Source: Alteromonas abrolhosensis
Lineage (GTDB): Bacteria; Pseudomonadota; Gammaproteobacteria; Enterobacterales; Alteromonadaceae
NCBI RefSeq assembly: GCF_001953635.1
Contig: NZ_MEJH01000003.1
Span: 310,001 to 374,000 of the forward strand
Reading direction: 5' to 3'
Length of the DNA stretch: 64,000 nt
Position 1 is the stretch's first letter. Each line of letters starts with the position of its first letter. The notes beneath the pieces are model-generated. The model was not told the origin of the DNA. It searched no databases and was given only the letters and a program-made list of their open reading frames with translations. Below are positions 55,253 through 64,000 of this stretch, in pieces. The translations under genes were made by a program, and so were the position numbers.

Positions 55253-56851
55253 TTAGGGTAACGACGTATACACACAGCGGTTACGGCCTCCAGTCTTAGC
55301 ATCGTACAAGGCTTTATCTGCAGTATTAAGAATCGATGTTAGCGTCCAGTTATGATGATGCTCAAAATTAACTGTCGCAACACCTAGACTCGCAGTAATG
55401 ACTGATGAAACTGGGCTCTTACTATGCGGTATCTGTAAAGACTCTATAGCTTCCCGAATCTCTTGTGCCTTAATTTTTGCCCCTTTTTCGTCGGTGTTAG
55501 GCAAAATAGCAACGAATTCTTCACCTCCATAACGCGCACAGAAATCCGTGTTGCGGGTAATCACTTCGTTAAGACTAATGGCCACTCTTTTTAGGCATTC
55601 ATCCCCTTTTGTGTGGCCATAGTTATCATTGTACAACTTGAAACTATCTACATCCAAAATAACCACAGTCAACGGCCAGTCATACCGTTTCGACATAGCT
55701 ATCGCTTTTTCCATTTCCATTTCGAACGCCCTTCGATTTGGAATATTAGTAAGGGGATCACTAAGTGACAAACGAATCAATTCAGTTTCCTGACTCTTCA
55801 CTCTTTCGAAGTACAACGCAAAGGTTTTAGCAAGGCGAGAAATTTCATCACTTCCTTCAAACGTGGCCACTGCCTCGCTACTTTTTTCAACTAAGTTAGT
55901 TAACGCTATTAAGCGTAGAATTATGCGTTTGTATATGTAGAAGATAATGGCACAGCAGATAAGCATGACGACTAGAGAAAGCGCCAGCGACAGGATGATT
56001 TGTTTTGATACTAACTTGTTAGCAGAGATTGCATATGAGGAGGTATCTTTAGTGATTGAAGAGGCTTTAAACTCAATATTTGATGCTACTTCTTCAGCGA
56101 GGTGCTCTACAAAGCTGCCTCGACCTCGGGAACGCCCGCGTATTCGCATTACGTTGGCTTGCTTATCGACCATTCCCCATTTACCCAATACCCCTTCCTC
56201 AAGCGCACTTACCAGTTCACTGCTGCGCTTATCGAGCGTCGCGGCTTCACGCAACGAGGCAATGCTTTCCTCGATATTATCTTCTAATTTTCGCAGCTCG
56301 TGCAGTTGGAACTGCTGATTTATTTGAGCAATTTGTAATATCAAGGGAACTAGTGCTTCAGAGGATTGGATGCCCGAGTAGTGCGCTTTATTGTATTCAA
56401 AGGTATTGTTGAGATAGGTGAACAGCACTTCCCTTTCCACCCGTACTTCTTTTTCTACATCGATGCGCTGTCGCACCAACGCATTTAGCTCCTCTATTTC
56501 TAACGTGAGCACCTTCAATTGGGTTTCCAGGTATTTATCCCCTTGCTCTAGCTTTAAGTTGGACGCATCAAGGCGTGCTATCGTTTCGTCTAGCTGGGTT
56601 TTAATAATGCGTCGTGACGACTGACTCTCAGACGATGTCAGCCTCGCAGTAAGCGAAATCAAATGCTGAACTTCTCTAGTTATTTCAGTTGCTTGACTTA
56701 AGGTAGGGATTGACGATGAAGTAATATCTTCAAGCACTTCACGTACGTCATTTAGGCGCAACAGCGACAAAACCAAAATGAGCAGAAAGAGCCCCATCAC
56801 ACTACATTGTGCAATGATAAATAAATACAGGGTCTTTTTCTTATGCTGCAT
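55253..56851 (-). CDS. Membrane diguanylate cyclase (GGEEF)
   Basis: 532 residues. TM1 at about 8-31, a helical periplasmic region of about 250 residues (32-283), TM2 at about 284-307, a HAMP-like linker, then a GGDEF domain. The active site is GGEEF (442-446), and the product-inhibition site RNTD (433-436) sits at the right distance, so an active, feedback-controlled c-di-GMP synthase is expected. It starts 4 bp after the stop of the 5'-nucleotidase-like gene, so translation is coupled. The periplasmic domain is not a recognised sensor and could receive input from that neighbour (inference). Confidence 0.92.
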   Translation of the reverse strand: MQHKKKTLYLFIIAQCSVMGLFLLILVLSLLRLNDVREVLEDITSSSIPTLSQATEITREVQHLISLTARLTSSESQSSRRIIKTQLDETIARLDASNLKLEQGDKYLETQLKVLTLEIEELNALVRQRIDVEKEVRVEREVLFTYLNNTFEYNKAHYSGIQSSEALVPLILQIAQINQQFQLHELRKLEDNIEESIASLREAATLDKRSSELVSALEEGVLGKWGMVDKQANVMRIRGRSRGRGSFVEHLAEEVASNIEFKASSITKDTSSYAISANKLVSKQIILSLALSLVVMLICCAIIFYIYKRIILRLIALTNLVEKSSEAVATFEGSDEISRLAKTFALYFERVKSQETELIRLSLSDPLTNIPNRRAFEMEMEKAIAMSKRYDWPLTVVILDVDSFKLYNDNYGHTKGDECLKRVAISLNEVITRNTDFCARYGGEEFVAILPNTDEKGAKIKAQEIREAIESLQIPHSKSPVSSVITASLGVATVNFEHHHNWTLTSILNTADKALYDAKTGGRNRCVYTSLP

Positions 56852-56855
56852 CTTG

Positions 56856-58373
56856 TCAGCCGCCTTTTACTATATTTATTATGCGGTTATCCGTTGATGG
56901 CTCAATATCGTATTGCTTTACAATGGCTTGCATAACCAAGTCTGAAATTTGCGGTGGGCGAGTGCTTAACGCTGGGAGCTTTTCGGTATTTTTCAATGTG
57001 TAGAAACCGTCGCCGCCATTGGCCAGAAAATTACTTGTGGCTAGTGAATATGTCTTGGATTTATCTATCCGCTTTCCGTTAATGGTTACATTCTTAACCC
57101 TTTGTAATACTTTGGCTGTAGGGTCAAAACTATACGACATGCCAGATACGTGAGGAAACCCACCCTTTAAGTTCTGGTATTGTGATAGCCCTTCTTCGAG
57201 CACTTGAATTAGCTGAGCTCCGGTAATGTCTAACGCTACAACGTGCGCACGAAATGGCATTTCAGTCACGATGTCTTGTCGGGTAATCGGCGTACCTGCT
57301 GTATATCGTTTATTACCGCGGATACTACCTCCGTTAATAAGGGCGATATCTGTATTGGCATAGCGCCTAATAGTGTCAGCGACGAAGTTTACAAAAGGGT
57401 TTTCTTCACTTCTCACCTCTTTGCGTACCGTCGATACGTCAATTTTCCACTCCCCAATTTGAATGTTAAGCAAACGCTTCAGGCGTGCTTCATATTCGAC
57501 TAGTTGCTCATTTAATTCAGCATTAGCTGCAACCTCATCCAATGGCTGCTCAACGTAGGATATGGGCTTCCACCCCGCATTTTTTTCAAAACTCGCAACT
57601 ACCGCTGTGCCCTGCTGTGTGAGTACCATGCTATTTGGATGACGCGTAGCTTCGAGTAAACTTTTCTCGTCCAGGCGGCTATCTGTTATGAAAGCAACGT
57701 CTATTACGCGATTGTTCAGCATGGTGTTAATAAAAGGAAATGGGTAGGAATAGTGGAGTAAGATGATGTCTACACCCTGTTGGCGCAAACGCTTGGACTC
57801 TTCCATAATGGCCTTTTGCGGAGGCGTAATAGAAATATCAGATAATTGATACTCTTCGATAACTCGCTCGTGAAGCACTGAAATAACGCCTAGTGTTAAA
57901 TCTTCTTTTTCAACAATCACCGAGGTGTGCAGTCCGTCAGGTGAGCGACCTACTCGATTATCTATCACATTACTCGCCACCAAGGGAAAGGCGGCTTCAT
58001 AAGAACGAAGTGAGAGCTCATCTTCATAGAAGCTGAATTCTCTCTTTGTAACTCCCATCACATCCGGTTCGAGAGAATTTAAGATATCAATGATATGGGA
58101 GCCGCGATCGAACGAAGACAAGGCACTAGGCCCAATAGAACCACCGCCGAAAATGAAGAAGACGGTTTCACTATTTTGCCGCTGTTGTTTTACGAGAGTT
58201 TGAAGATTAGCGTACCGGCCAGTGCGAGGGTCGCTGATATTCGGCATGTCTGCGGTAAGGACAAAGGTTGCGCTTGATGTAGCTGGCTGTTCCCGGCCTT
58301 CAGATACAGCATAGCCTGCTCGAAATAAGAGCGATAGGCCAGCTAAAAATACGAGCCACTGCGTTAATCGCAT
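56856..58373 (-). CDS. 5'-nucleotidase-family protein with degenerate metallophosphatase domain
   Basis: 505 residues, signal peptide (LVFLAGLSLLFRAGYA), then an UshA-like two-domain layout. The N-terminal metallophosphatase domain has lost nearly all metal ligands: DxH is DMP (42-44), GGD is GGG (76-78), GNHEFD is GVTKREF (107-113) and GGH is TDS (230-232); only His207 may remain. The C-terminal nucleotide-binding domain looks intact (INGGSIRGNKRY, ATSNFLANGGDGFY). It is therefore probably non-catalytic but may still bind nucleotides. It is coupled to a diguanylate cyclase 4 bp downstream, and a perfect palindrome covers its promoter. Confidence 0.88.
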   Translation of the reverse strand: MRLTQWLVFLAGLSLLFRAGYAVSEGREQPATSSATFVLTADMPNISDPRTGRYANLQTLVKQQRQNSETVFFIFGGGSIGPSALSSFDRGSHIIDILNSLEPDVMGVTKREFSFYEDELSLRSYEAAFPLVASNVIDNRVGRSPDGLHTSVIVEKEDLTLGVISVLHERVIEEYQLSDISITPPQKAIMEESKRLRQQGVDIILLHYSYPFPFINTMLNNRVIDVAFITDSRLDEKSLLEATRHPNSMVLTQQGTAVVASFEKNAGWKPISYVEQPLDEVAANAELNEQLVEYEARLKRLLNIQIGEWKIDVSTVRKEVRSEENPFVNFVADTIRRYANTDIALINGGSIRGNKRYTAGTPITRQDIVTEMPFRAHVVALDITGAQLIQVLEEGLSQYQNLKGGFPHVSGMSYSFDPTAKVLQRVKNVTINGKRIDKSKTYSLATSNFLANGGDGFYTLKNTEKLPALSTRPPQISDLVMQAIVKQYDIEPSTDNRIINIVKGG

Positions 58374-58391
58374 AACACCACTTGAGGTACC

Positions 58392-58416
58392 CTTGTTAAT
58401 ACTATTAACAAGTATA
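58392..58416 (-). promoter_or_regulatory. Palindromic operator and -10 of the nucleotidase-like/GGEEF operon
   Basis: CTTGTTAATA-C-TATTAACAAG (58392-58412) is a perfect 10-bp inverted repeat with one central base, 18 bp before the ATG. On the minus strand an extended -10 TGCTATACT (TATACT at 58416-58411) directly adjoins it, so the palindrome covers the transcription start. This is a classic repressor position. Confidence 0.65.
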
Positions 58417-58585
58417 GCAATGATTAAGTCAATGCGACGATTGACTATTTTTCCCCTATCAAGTGGGTTTTAATGCACCGCCCCGCGGTTAAGCTTCTAT
58501 TTAGTGGCCAGCTAACACAGGCTATCTGACCAATACTCAGGACGCGTGATCATTGATTGAGTTAAGCGGTTATTACACCAAACGA

Positions 58586-59572
58586 TTAAAACGGCGTCGA
58601 GGTTTTTTCTCGCTGTGCCCAAAGCTGTCTTGCTTGCGACAAGGCATCCGCAACATCACAACTTTGTAGCAGCACTAAATAGCTGGCAAGTGTACTCAAA
58701 ACGGCTTGTTCACCGTAAAGGCTACTCGCGTTACCCGCCCACACATCAAGCATGTCGTTAACGTTCATGTCTTTATCTTTAAGTGCCCATTTGTCAGCAA
58801 CCACCGGCATTATTACTTCTTCGGTCTCACCATTTCGGGTAATAAATAGCTCAGTTTCCCGTTCACCATTAACTTCAGGGTCTCCGCCATCACCACGAAA
58901 GCAAAGCGCATCTATAGATGGATAATTTTCATTAACGCGGCAGTGTTTGTGGTCAAGATGCATATGATAAACACCTTGTACACAATATTGTGCGGCAGTA
59001 GGGTTCAACAACCTTGCGAGGGTGTTTGCGCATGAGCGCAGACCAAACACTTCACGAAGCTTAATAATTGTGTCGAGCGCAGGCAGCAAATAAGACAAAT
59101 CAAGGTAAGTCACCCCTTTATCCGTTAACTGCTGTTTGGCGTCTGCAATACTGCTAACTTCAGGTAGGCCCAATTGAGGTAACGCTATACTTGCATAAAG
59201 GCGCCCCGAACCCGGTTCATGAGCACCATGAAGCATGACCGAGTAACCATTGTTGGCTAGTACCGCTACGGCCAATAAGTACCACGGTAACTGGCGACGC
59301 TTTCCCGCGTAGCAGCCAATATCTAACGTGGGGGTGAGAGTTTTAACTTCTGGCTCTATCAGCTCTCTGCATGCATCGACAAAGCCAATAACTTCTTCTG
59401 GTGTTTCTTCACGGGTACGCAGTAACATAAGAAATGCGCCGCGTTGATCGCCTGTCACTTCATTGGCCAATACCATTTTCATGGCATGGTAGGCCTCATC
59501 ACGGGTAAGGCTACGCCCCCCTTTCTGGCCCTTGCCAATAATTTTTATGTATTCACTAAATGGTTGCTGCAT
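58586..59572 (-). CDS. ybiB: YbiB/TrpD2-family protein
   Basis: 328 residues of the glycosyltransferase family 3 fold related to anthranilate phosphoribosyltransferase (GKGQKGGRSLTRDEAYHAMKMVLANEVTGDQRGAFLMLLRTREET near the N-terminus). E. coli YbiB (TrpD2) binds nucleic acid and has no TrpD activity. Its ATG lies inside the end of cobA (17-bp overlap), so it is the last gene of the nitrate reduction transcript. Confidence 0.85.
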   Translation of the reverse strand: MQQPFSEYIKIIGKGQKGGRSLTRDEAYHAMKMVLANEVTGDQRGAFLMLLRTREETPEEVIGFVDACRELIEPEVKTLTPTLDIGCYAGKRRQLPWYLLAVAVLANNGYSVMLHGAHEPGSGRLYASIALPQLGLPEVSSIADAKQQLTDKGVTYLDLSYLLPALDTIIKLREVFGLRSCANTLARLLNPTAAQYCVQGVYHMHLDHKHCRVNENYPSIDALCFRGDGGDPEVNGERETELFITRNGETEEVIMPVVADKWALKDKDMNVNDMLDVWAGNASSLYGEQAVLSTLASYLVLLQSCDVADALSQARQLWAQREKTSTPF

Positions 59573-60539
59573 ACTTGGATGAATGTAGTAGAAGAGTATT
59601 TACCTGTTGACGAGACTCTACCACCTTTCCAAATATAAGTAACGTGGGCCCCGTTAAATTTGCTGCTTCTACCTTGCTATGAATATCGGCAAGCACGCCA
59701 GTAATCACGCGCTGTTCAGGCGAAGTGGCATTTTCAATTGCCGCTACTGGCCATGTGCTTGGCACGTTGTGATGAACCAAGCCTTTGCATAGACCTTCAA
59801 GCCGGCTTAGTCCCATATAAACCACCATGGTTTGGTTCATTACATTTTGCGCCATAGGTGCCATTTCTGGCCATTGTTCCGCGTTTTTAAAATGTGCAGT
59901 CATAAAACTCACTGATTGAGCACAGCGCCTGTCGGTTAAAGGGATACCCGTATAGGCAGACACCCCCGATGCCGCTGTAATACCAGGAACAATAGCAAAA
60001 GGAATGTTGGCTTTTGTGAGTGCATCGGTTTCTTCGCAGGTTCTTGCAAATAGGGCTGGGTCGCCACCTTTTAACCGCACGACCGTGTGACCGTTGCTTG
60101 CCAACTCAACCACCCGCTTACAAATAGCGTCTTGGGTAAAGCTGTGCTTTTTACAGCGCTTCCCGACATACTCTTTCACCACCTTAGATGGAATCAGCGC
60201 AAGAATATCTTCGCTGACTAAGGCATCGAACAGCACGATATCAGCTTGTTGTAATAGACGGAGCGCTTTCAGGGTAAGCAACTCGGCATCACCAGGGCCA
60301 GCACCGACGATGAACACCTGCCCTTGTTTATGACCTTCATTTTGCCTGTTTGCTAACTTCAACCACTTGCCAAAGTATGAATGCTTAGCGGAAGTTTTCG
60401 AATCATCGAGGCGCTGGCGTGTCGTCACGGTCGTGACCGTGGTAGAAATAGCATCGCGATAAAAGAGGTTTAACAAAGGTTTTTGCGGTTTGAATAAGGT
60501 GCGCAAAAACGGAAACGACCAACTAGTTGCAATTGACAT
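59556..60539 (-). CDS. cobA: Uroporphyrinogen-III C-methyltransferase (SUMT)
   Basis: 327 residues. The SUMT domain begins at about residue 73 (QVFIVGAGPGDAELLTLKAL) with the AdoMet-binding GAGPGD, then VVRLKGGDPALFAR and GITAASGVSAYTGIPLTDR. It methylates uroporphyrinogen III twice to precorrin-2, the siroheme precursor needed by nitrite reductase NirB. The first 72 residues are not part of the family and look poorly ordered. AGGAG lies nine bases before the ATG, so that long start is supported. It follows nasA by 12 bp. Confidence 0.93.
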   Translation of the reverse strand: MSIATSWSFPFLRTLFKPQKPLLNLFYRDAISTTVTTVTTRQRLDDSKTSAKHSYFGKWLKLANRQNEGHKQGQVFIVGAGPGDAELLTLKALRLLQQADIVLFDALVSEDILALIPSKVVKEYVGKRCKKHSFTQDAICKRVVELASNGHTVVRLKGGDPALFARTCEETDALTKANIPFAIVPGITAASGVSAYTGIPLTDRRCAQSVSFMTAHFKNAEQWPEMAPMAQNVMNQTMVVYMGLSRLEGLCKGLVHHNVPSTWPVAAIENATSPEQRVITGVLADIHSKVEAANLTGPTLLIFGKVVESRQQVNTLLLHSSKYAATI

Positions 60540-60551
60540 GATTTAACGCTC

Positions 60552-63443
60552 CTAAACAGATTGAATTTCAATGACTAAATGCTTGTCTATCAGCTGAGAC
60601 AAGGCGGGTTTGCACGAGCCACAATTCGTACCGCATTTCAATGATTCACCAAGCTCTGCCACCGAACTACTGCCTTCTTTGATGGCTTGTGTGATGGTTT
60701 TTTCGCGCACTTCAAAACAGCTACAAACTACATCACCGTTTAAAAATGCGTCGTCTACTTGGCCTCGTAATAAATTGCGCTGTATGTCTGTGGAAACAGA
60801 TGTGTTGAGAAGGCTGGCGAGCCATTCGTTAGGTACTGACCATGTGCTTTTTGAATGTGGCGCTGCCTGCGCTGTTGAATGTGCAGCTGCTGGTGCCCTT
60901 TCAGCCTTTTCTGGCTCATCGCCTAAAAACGCCGCGAAACAAAGAGTATCATCGACAAGCGCAAGGCATACTGAGTATGTATGATGATGAAACTGCAATA
61001 GCACCGCGTTTTGCGGCAGCAGAGGTATCAACGCTTTTGTAAAATCTCGACGACCTTTGTTCGAAGCAACATTCAATACTGATAATGCTGCATCCGAGTT
61101 ATTTACAGGTGAAGTCCCCTCTGTGCTTTCAAGCGGTGTCGTATTCCAGTAATCACACGCATGCTTTAGCGCGTCTTCATAACTTGGGCTAAATTCTGAA
61201 TTAAGTGTTGATTGTTTTACTGATGAAACAAAGAGCTTGCCGTAGGTAGCGAAATGAACAGGCGCGATAGCTACCGCCGCGTGTTTTAACTCTGGCTGCC
61301 CTGAAATAGGGTCTACCGCGCTGGCGTAGAGTGCGCCTAGTTTACTGTGCGAACCCCATTGCGCAGACCAATGAATGGGAATAAATACTTCCCCTTTGCG
61401 CATATCCGTATCCATTTTTACCGGGTAGATAACAGGAGTGTCTTTACATACTGCACTTGAAAGAGAAACAAGAGCTCCGCTTTCAACGCCCAATTCAGCA
61501 GCGTCTTTAGGGTTGATATACACGTTAGCACTTGGCATATGAGCCAGTAACTTTGCCGCTTTACCCGTGCGTGTCATGGTATGCCACTGATCTCGCGCTC
61601 GCCCGCTGTTCACAACAAAAGGATAAGCGTCTGATGTCACCTGCAATGGCGCTTTGTAAGTTACGGGAATAAGCCTAGCCTTGGCGTTGGGTGTTGAAAA
61701 CTGCTTGTCTTCAAAAGGACGTTTACTGGTAAGGCTAGGTTGAGAATTAGAACTGGCCGTATTCTCAGCTTTTGTAACTGCTTGAAAGGGCCACTGCAAA
61801 GGCGATAGCCCGTTGTATTGAGCTTCACTTAACGCTTGTAAAGGTGACAGGTCTAATTGTCGCTTACCGTTATTTTGATAGCCGGTTAGCCCAGCGTATT
61901 CGCAGAATATTTGTGACGGATGGGTAAAATTAAATGCCTCGCCAAAGCCCATTTTACCCGCCACTTCACACAGTATTTGCCAGTCGTGTTTTGCACTACC
62001 TGGTGGAGGCAATATACCGCGCTGACGTGATATACGGCGCTCTGAGTTTGTTACCGTGCCGTCTTTTTCCGACCACCCCGTGGCAGGAAGGGCAATGTTC
62101 GCGTAGTTAAGCGTATCGTTAGACTCAACAATATCAGACACCACCACCATGTCACACTTTGAAAGTGCGCGCTCAACTTGACCGCGATTTGGCATACTGA
62201 CAACAGGGTTAGTCCCCATTATCCAAACGAACTTTACCTTTCCACTCTCAATTGCATTAAACAAATCAACTGCTTTAAGCCCCTGCCCTTTAGGCATGAC
62301 GGGTGCATTCCAATAGGTTTTAACAGCGCTGATATGCTCAGGGTTTTCAAGGTCCATATGAGCAGCTAGCATATTGGCTAACCCACCGACTTCACGCCCT
62401 CCCATGGCATTGGGCTGGCCAGTAATTGAAAACGGACCACAACCGTCTTTAGCAATTAAATCCATTGCTAAATGACAGTTGATAATGGCTTGGGCTTTAT
62501 CCACACCAGCAGAAGACTGGTTTACGCCCATAGAATAAAAAGTAATTGCGCTAGAGGCTTTGCAGAAGGCATCAAAAAAGGCCTTAATACTGTTAACGTC
62601 CAGGTCGCATACTTCAGCAGCGTCATCTAACGTTAAAGCATTTGCACTATTGAGCGTTTCATCAAGCCCCTCTGCAAAGGTCTCAACGGCGGATTTGTCT
62701 ATCCGACCTTGTGCGTTTGCATAGCTGAGTAAACCGTTAAATAGCGCTACGTCGCTACCCGGCTTTATAGGAAGGTGTAAATCGGCAATGGTACAGGTTT
62801 CGGTTTTGCGTGGGTCAACAACAATGACCTTCATATTCGGATTTTTCAGCTTTGCTCGCTGAATGCGTTGAAAAAGCACTGGGTGCGCCCACGCCGCATT
62901 ACTTCCGGTGATCACCAGTAAATCTGTACATTCCAAATCGGTGTAATCGCAAGGCACCACATCTTCACCGAACGCACGCTTGTACGCGGCAACGGCTGAT
63001 GACATACATAGGCGTGAATTTGTATCGATATTGGCACTGCCGATGTAACCTTTCATAAGCTTATTGGCAATGTAATAGTCTTCGGTGAGAAGCTGACCTG
63101 ATACATAAAAAGCAACGGCATCCGCGCCATACTGCGCAATGGTAGAGGTGATCTTATCCGCAATCACATCGGTGGCCGTGTCCCAATCCACCGATTGACC
63201 TGCCATGGTTGGGTGAAGCAAACGACCTTTTATGTCGTTTGTTTCAAGCAGGTTTGTTCCTTTGACACACAATCTTCCATAATTGGCGGGATGCTCTGGC
63301 GTGCCTTTAACAGTGTCCAGGGTTATGGCACGCGTGCTTACGTTGCAACTGATATCTACACCACACCCTACGCCGCAGTAAGGGCACGTTGTTTGTCTTA
63401 ATTGTTCAGACATCATGTCGGGTTGTCGTGTAGGCATATTCAT
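60552..63443 (-). CDS. nasA: Assimilatory nitrate reductase catalytic subunit
   Basis: 963 residues. The N-terminal 4Fe-4S motif TTCPYCGVGCGVDI...GRLCVKG is followed by the molybdopterin oxidoreductase body (SRLCMSSAVAAYKRAFGEDVVPC, IMGTNPVVSMPN, NSGRARDQWHTMTRTGKA) and a C-terminal BFD-like 2Fe-2S domain (VVCSCFEVREKTITQA, KCGTNCGSCKPAL). It reduces nitrate to nitrite in the cytoplasm using a bis-MGD molybdenum centre. An insert of about 100 residues before the BFD domain is low-complexity in part (EKAERAPAAAHSTAQAAPHS). AAGG precedes the ATG. Confidence 0.95.
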   Translation of the reverse strand: MNMPTRQPDMMSEQLRQTTCPYCGVGCGVDISCNVSTRAITLDTVKGTPEHPANYGRLCVKGTNLLETNDIKGRLLHPTMAGQSVDWDTATDVIADKITSTIAQYGADAVAFYVSGQLLTEDYYIANKLMKGYIGSANIDTNSRLCMSSAVAAYKRAFGEDVVPCDYTDLECTDLLVITGSNAAWAHPVLFQRIQRAKLKNPNMKVIVVDPRKTETCTIADLHLPIKPGSDVALFNGLLSYANAQGRIDKSAVETFAEGLDETLNSANALTLDDAAEVCDLDVNSIKAFFDAFCKASSAITFYSMGVNQSSAGVDKAQAIINCHLAMDLIAKDGCGPFSITGQPNAMGGREVGGLANMLAAHMDLENPEHISAVKTYWNAPVMPKGQGLKAVDLFNAIESGKVKFVWIMGTNPVVSMPNRGQVERALSKCDMVVVSDIVESNDTLNYANIALPATGWSEKDGTVTNSERRISRQRGILPPPGSAKHDWQILCEVAGKMGFGEAFNFTHPSQIFCEYAGLTGYQNNGKRQLDLSPLQALSEAQYNGLSPLQWPFQAVTKAENTASSNSQPSLTSKRPFEDKQFSTPNAKARLIPVTYKAPLQVTSDAYPFVVNSGRARDQWHTMTRTGKAAKLLAHMPSANVYINPKDAAELGVESGALVSLSSAVCKDTPVIYPVKMDTDMRKGEVFIPIHWSAQWGSHSKLGALYASAVDPISGQPELKHAAVAIAPVHFATYGKLFVSSVKQSTLNSEFSPSYEDALKHACDYWNTTPLESTEGTSPVNNSDAALSVLNVASNKGRRDFTKALIPLLPQNAVLLQFHHHTYSVCLALVDDTLCFAAFLGDEPEKAERAPAAAHSTAQAAPHSKSTWSVPNEWLASLLNTSVSTDIQRNLLRGQVDDAFLNGDVVCSCFEVREKTITQAIKEGSSSVAELGESLKCGTNCGSCKPALSQLIDKHLVIEIQSV

Positions 63444-63530
63444 TTCATTACCTTTTTCGATTTCACAGCTTTTGAATGCATTTTGCTAAAAGGCTTTTTT
63501 CATGTGGGCGTTCAAATAAAGGCAGTTTGC

Positions 63531-63902
63531 TTAAACGCCGACAAAAACTTTTTCGCCCTCTACCTTCACAGCGTAAGCCGTGACGGATACATCATCGTGC
63601 TCTTTACACAGCCCGGTTTCTAAAAAGTAATGCTCTTTGTACAAAGGCGAAGCAACAACAGGCGCGCCTCCTATCGACCCTAGAAGCCCGCGATAGAGTA
63701 CGTTTGCTTTACCAATAGGGTCGTAGTTACTAATGGCGAAAACCTGGGTTTCGCCGTTTATCTTCAAACTGAAAATTGCCACTTGCTGTAAGTCGACAAG
63801 GGCGCAAACCCCACTGTTTGTCACTAAGTCGTTCGTCTCACAAACATAGTGCCATTGCACTTGCTGAGGTTCTGACGCCATTACATTTTGCGCTGCTGAC
63901 AT
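63531..63902 (-). CDS. nirD: Nitrite reductase small subunit NirD
   Basis: 123 residues with the Rieske-like NirD fold (AISNYDPIGKANVLYRGLLGSIGGAPVVASPLYKEHYFLETGLC). The CxH ligand pairs of true Rieske proteins are absent, as in E. coli NirD, so no cluster is expected. Partner of NirB in NADH-dependent nitrite reduction to ammonium. AGGAG nine bases before the ATG; nirB ends 36 bp upstream and nasA starts 87 bp downstream. Confidence 0.93.
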   Translation of the reverse strand: MSAAQNVMASEPQQVQWHYVCETNDLVTNSGVCALVDLQQVAIFSLKINGETQVFAISNYDPIGKANVLYRGLLGSIGGAPVVASPLYKEHYFLETGLCKEHDDVSVTAYAVKVEGEKVFVGV

Positions 63903-63938
63903 AATTTGATTCTCCTAACAAGGTTGATAAGCCAATGG

Positions 63939-64000
63939 CTACACCATAGAGACAGGAATGAACTGATCTTTACCTGCTACTTTTTCAGCTTCCGTAGCTG
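63939..64000 (-). CDS. nirB: Nitrite reductase large subunit NirB, C-terminal end only
   Basis: Only the last 19 codons and the TAG stop (63941-63939) lie in the window; they read ATEAEKVAGKDQFIPVSMV. Identification rests on position directly before nirD and the typical NirB-like ending KDQFIPVSMV. The rest is beyond base 64000. Confidence 0.7.
   Translation of the reverse strand, partial: ATEAEKVAGKDQFIPVSMV

Noticed and set aside
1..64000. CRISPR arrays, tRNA/rRNA genes and prophage
   Set aside because: No regularly spaced repeats, no tRNA cloverleaf or rRNA-like stretch, and no phage structural or integrase genes were seen on either strand.

Overview
The window looks like chromosomal DNA of a marine gammaproteobacterium of the Alteromonas type. 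This is inferred from the kinds of proteins present (TonB receptor, Alteromonadales-type lipoproteins, RdgC, DUF3016, S21-YqeY-DnaG-RpoD order) and the moderate base composition; no database search was possible. It is dense core genome with about 45 protein genes. I see no rRNA, tRNA, prophage, CRISPR array or complete insertion sequence.

Layout. Positions 1-5273 (minus strand) form a phosphate-response block: phoB, phoR, a PstS-like binding protein and a prolyl-4-hydroxylase-like oxygenase, then a lipoprotein cut by the window edge with its own Pho box. From 5.5 to 14 kb come a sensor kinase, rdgC, an XRE-cupin regulator divergent from a BenE-type transporter with paired palindromic operators, an HDOD protein, a lipoprotein metallopeptidase and a HIT protein. 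From 14 to 25 kb lie housekeeping genes: uppP-folK-folB, plsY, a nucleotide pyrophosphatase/phosphodiesterase-like protein, tsaD, then rpsU-yqeY-dnaG-rpoD, into which a MITE-like element has inserted. From 25 to 34 kb there is a chemoreceptor with a FliA-type promoter, a small phosphate-binding-protein-like gene plus porin, an RND efflux pair, a second inverted copy of the MITE-like element, and a predicted Nudix lipoprotein. From 34 to 41 kb a sugar-acid catabolic group (class II aldolase, enolase-superfamily dehydratase, lactonase-like amidohydrolase, SDR) is followed by an acyl-CoA dehydrogenase and DUF3016. From 41.8 to 48.3 kb are ccoG-srkA behind an FNR-like box, a cobalamin riboswitch with a BtuB-type receptor, a DsbA-like protein and an HD phosphohydrolase.

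From 48.3 kb to the end the theme is nitrate assimilation. nrtA-nrtB-nrtC and a porin follow a sigma-54 promoter and a long leader that ends in a strong intrinsic terminator just before nrtA. The end of nirB, nirD, nasA, cobA and ybiB form the reduction operon; CobA makes the siroheme precursor needed by NirB. Between the two nitrate loci sit a PAS-PAS chemoreceptor and a tightly coupled pair: a 5'-nucleotidase-family protein whose metallophosphatase metal ligands are almost all lost, and a membrane GGEEF diguanylate cyclase. A perfect 21-bp palindrome lies at the promoter of that pair. It is the best candidate here for an undescribed signalling module.

Start codons were reassigned where a Shine-Dalgarno site or family alignment clearly favoured an internal start.
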